Shown here: in pieces, positions 61,394 through 64,000 of the stretch | Layout of the letters: each line of letters begins with the position of its first letter | Position numbering within the stretch: the stretch's first letter is position 1 | Assembly (NCBI GenBank): GCA_035222895.1 | Contig: JAVYIG010001030.1 | Location: 310,001-374,000 of the forward strand | Direction of reading: 5' to 3' | From: Strongylocentrotus droebachiensis | Taxonomy: Eukaryota; Echinodermata; Echinoidea; Camarodonta; Strongylocentrotidae | Length of the DNA stretch: 64,000 nucleotides | Made by a program: the position numbers and the translations under genes | Notes under the pieces: generated by a model | What the model saw: only the letters and a program-made list of their open reading frames with translations | Told to the model about the DNA's origin: nothing | The model's database searches: none

Positions 61394-61912
61394 GTATGAT
61401 TGAGCTTGGTGGGCCGGCCAGTCCTTTATTTTGGTTAAACATTCAGTTCATCAGTAGCCAGGGATTGATTTTAGGAGGGTCGCCAAACGTATCTTGGCAC
61501 TTAAAGTTAGCTCCTAGGTTGTAGGATGGTCCGCTTCCCCTGGCGTATATTGAGCCGTATTTTGCCATTCGAGTGTTACTGAAGACCAACTGTTACCAGA
61601 GATATTTTATGAATAAAATACCGTGTCGTCTATACCACTTGACTGTGAAAATATCTTACCGGACATTAAAACTGTTGAAAAAACACAAAACAATATGTCT
61701 GTAAATTTGTTCCTTTTTTGCACAGTGTATTTCTGAATGTTTTACGCGAAAAAATACATAAAAACAAATAAATTAGTCATACTTATGAATTATATGAATT
61801 CGTACAAATTATGTTGCCTGCTCAAGTATATAATGTTTGAAGTTATCTGACTGTCATTTACTTATCACAAAAATGACGTTTTGAGATTGTTCAATTCCAA
61901 TAACCATCACAG

Positions 61913-62038
61913 CTCCATGCGCCAGCCCTAGCCCCTGTCACAATGGAGGTACATGCTCGACAAGAAATAAAGAACCCTACTACACATGCGAGTGCCCGCC
62001 AAACTACGAAGGAGATACTTGTGATGTTGTAGTTGAAA
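61913..62038 (+). CDS. EGF-repeat secreted protein, exon 4 (EGF module)
   Basis: The 126-nt exon between ACCATCACAG and GTAAGT has phase 1 at both ends. It encodes residues 143-183 with all six cysteines (C144, C150, C156, C167, C169, C178). CHNGGTC fits the O-fucose consensus. CASPSPC has one residue too many for the O-glucose consensus. YYTCECPPNYEGDTC is a canonical EGF C-terminal half. Confidence 0.93.
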
Positions 62039-62769
62039 GTAAGTCGATAACCATGATTATTCCAACGTTTATATTCGTGTATTTTATATGCTGACAATGG
62101 TACGTGTCTCTTAGTATTTTCCACCAACTTTTGGATATATAATATACTATATAGTGCTTCGAAAGTGTACAGTCATACTTTTATACATACAGTTGCTGAT
62201 GACATTATTCATCTTTGAGCATATAACATTTATATACGTATATAAATATACATAAATATATATATTTCCCTGTTTTTGTATATGATGTTATACAAATACA
62301 CTACAACAAATTGCCGGAATGTAAACAAAATCGCTCGTTTTTAACAGACAGGATTTTTCTACTAAAATGTCATTTGCTTGGGTCTAGGGAAAGACCGAGT
62401 CAAAAACAAAACTATGCATTTTTTTTACGAGGAGAGGTACAATACTATGTTGATTTGTTGTATTGCATTCCATGTTAGTGTAGTCCGCTTTTAGAGGTTC
62501 ACTGGCGCCAACTTGTGCTTTGTGATTCCAGTTAGAATTGCAGTAAAGACGTATGCACTTTTCCACTTCTGTCAATATTCCCTCATAATTTATGTTACAC
62601 CATTGTGCTACGTAGTGTGAAGTATTTGATGTTTAGTGCTGAAATATTTGACATGTTGATTACCAGTTTATGTCGCTTTTGAATAGTGTTGTTTGCATGT
62701 TAGCTGTTTAGATACAACATAAATTGTACTCACAAGTAGACAATTAAATGTGCTTTACCCCTCCTTCAA

Positions 62770-63291
62770 AAGTCCCTCTCACATTATTATTACCGAGCTG
62801 AGTTCCGAGTTTGGACCCGCGCTGGTTTGGCGCAGATCGTAGAAAGCTCGGGGTGGGTCGGCACAATTCGTAGTTACTCGTACTGACTCACGCGTCCAAA
62901 ATACACGTGCTATGAAGTGAAAGTTTTGCCGAGCTATCCAGAGACTCCTCGGAGTAGGAATTTTTTCCGACATCGCGATACTCCTGATCTTTCGAACTTC
63001 GGAGTTCATTCAGAAGAGTGTACAAATATTGAACATGTTTAAAGTGCACGTATTTTAATACGAGTAACTACGACTTATCTCGAGATTTCCATAGAGTTCT
63101 ACGAGTGACGAGGAACAATCTTTGGATAATATTTATATCACGTTTAAAGTGCTCGTGATTCGATTCATTTAACTAATTTTAAGGAGGCCTGCGAATTATT
63201 CCGAGTTCTAAAGGTTTCTACGAGTAAAGGCGAGCACGCACTGGGTCCAGCTCGTAATATACACCTCAGCAAAAAATTGTGAGAGGGGCTT
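62770..63291. mobile_element. MITE in intron 4 of the EGF gene
   Basis: AAGTCCCTCTCACA (62770-62783) matches the reverse complement of the right end, AAGCCCCTCTCACA (63278-63291), at 13 of 14. Further inside, ACCGAGCTG on the left faces TTACGAGCTGG on the right (complemented). The interior is CpG-rich and full of CGAGTA/TACTCG motifs, unlike the flanking intron. It lacks coding capacity. Confidence 0.75.
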
Positions 63292-63367
63292 TCTTGTATC
63301 CTATTTTACCACACTCCTCCTCCGCGCTTCCCCCCCTCTATTACCTTATGTGCTGTCATTCGCCCAG

Positions 63368-63493
63368 GAGACGATCCTTGCCGATCGGTTGCGAACATGT
63401 GCCTGAATGGGGGCACGTGCTTCTCGTTCGGAGGGGCAGCTCTCTGTTATTGCTTGCCTGGATTCCAAGGCCAGAACTGTGAGATCGACACAG
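63368..63493 (+). CDS. EGF-repeat secreted protein, exon 5 (EGF module)
   Basis: The 126-nt exon between TCGCCCAG and GTAAGA has phase 1 at both ends and encodes residues 185-225, with six cysteines (C188, C195, C201, C210, C212, C221). CLNGGTC again carries the O-fucose pattern, and CYCLPGFQGQNCEIDT is a classic module end. The 1329-bp intron before it contains a MITE (62770-63291). The gene must continue beyond 64000 since the exon ends in phase 1 with no stop. Total size and C-terminal domains are unknown. Confidence 0.93.
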
Positions 63494-63661
63494 GTAAGAG
63501 GCTTGCTTGATGACGTCATATTGCCTGGCTCAGAAAACCTAGTGCTAACGTACGTTAGATGTGGTAGATTAGAGTGGCAGGCTGTTGCGTGGATGAATGG
63601 TTTAGATGGTTGTAGGAACTAACACCTTGCACGTGGATGTAAATCTTTCTTACTGACTCCT

Positions 63662-63903
63662 GTCAGAGGCGTCGCTAGATGATTTTGAATGGAGAGGGGG
63701 GGGGGGGGGGGGTTGCAGACAAAATTAAAATGTTACAAGATGTTGGAAAAAAATTTACTATTTCATATTTTGACATAGATCCTAAAGTTCCTTGAGCTTA
63801 CCCTATGAAAACGAATATTATTAAGTTTGAATGTTGACTTTGGTACCGGTGATATGTCGCCCCCTCCCTCCTCTCTAAGTCGAAACATAGTGACGTCTCT
63901 GAC
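63662..63903. mobile_element. 242-bp MITE with GTCAGAGGCGTCGCTA ends
   Basis: GTCAGAGGCGTCGCTA matches the reverse-complemented right end GTCAGAGACGTCACTA at 14 of 16. ATTTTGAATGGAGAGG and a G tract follow the left end, as at 5833. No target duplication is evident. CAGAGGCGT-type ends are hAT-like, but that is a weak assignment. It lies in the intron after EGF exon 5. Confidence 0.75.
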
Positions 63904-63928
63904 TGAAATATATTCACATCCTTGTTTT

Positions 63929-64000
63929 CACGAAGTGACGGTAGTGAGGAAAATCGTAATGCAAAGTGAATGCAATTTTTTTCACTACCGTCACTTCGTG
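63929..64000. repeat. Perfect 19-bp inverted repeat cut by the window edge
   Basis: CACGAAGTGACGGTAGTGA (63929-63947) is exactly complemented by 63982-64000 across a 34-bp loop. The right arm ends at the last base, so the full arm may be longer if the flanks continue to match. It is either a small fold-back MITE or a larger element's end. Confidence 0.85.

Noticed and set aside
61394..61524. Exon 3 continuing past its donor site
   Set aside because: The frame stays open for about 130 bp, but the residues lose all EGF character and a good GTATGA donor sits at 61394.

Overview
The window looks like animal, probably marine deuterostome (echinoderm-like), nuclear DNA. It is AT-rich, almost free of long open frames, full of transposon relics, tRNA-derived SINEs, microsatellites, G/C homopolymers and diverged tandem repeats. 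Coding sequence is split by GT-AG introns. Recurrent TAGGCCTA octamers and the SINE style fit sea urchins or their relatives, but that taxonomic reading is inference; no species is claimed.

Region by region. 1-1139 holds a polypyrimidine tract and otherwise nothing I recognise. 1140-2449 is a non-autonomous Helitron-like element whose roughly 150-bp internal repeats carry tandem AGGTCA half-sites (nuclear-receptor DR1 geometry). 2659-7345 has a 15-bp-TIR MITE, a 55-bp-arm fold-back, a G-tract element and a decayed 18-20-bp minisatellite. 7346-13190 is mostly featureless, with a possible LINE tail near 8455. 13196-13400 is a SINE and 13660-15516 a minus-strand LINE that keeps endonuclease and C-terminal parts but has lost its polymerase core. 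17339-28930 is repeat-dense: three larger tandem arrays, a pogo/mariner-like MITE (20069-20247), a MITE with CAGGGGCGGATCTA ends (22509-22950), a 351-bp inverted-repeat insert with 13-bp flanking repeats, and several microsatellites. 28931-37150 is largely empty except a perfect 27-bp-stem hairpin at 34763-34828. 37160-40035 has two more tandem arrays. 40036-59457 is mostly anonymous DNA with short duplications, an 18-bp minisatellite and one or two SINEs.

The only protein-coding host gene I can support starts at 59535 on the plus strand and runs off the right edge. Five coding exons encode a signal peptide, then EGF modules. Every intron is phase 1 and every complete internal exon is a multiple of three, so each module is a shuffling-competent cassette. 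The third coding exon holds one full EGF plus a calcium-binding EGF start that stops after its fourth cysteine, the oddest point in the gene. Three MITE-like inverted-repeat elements lie in or beside its 3' introns (62770-63291, 63662-63903, 63929-64000+).

No rRNA, canonical tRNA, CRISPR, LTR retroelement or prokaryotic feature was found. The most useful second looks are the DR1-bearing Helitron repeats, the truncated calcium-binding EGF, the perfect hairpin at 34.8 kb and the RT-less LINE.
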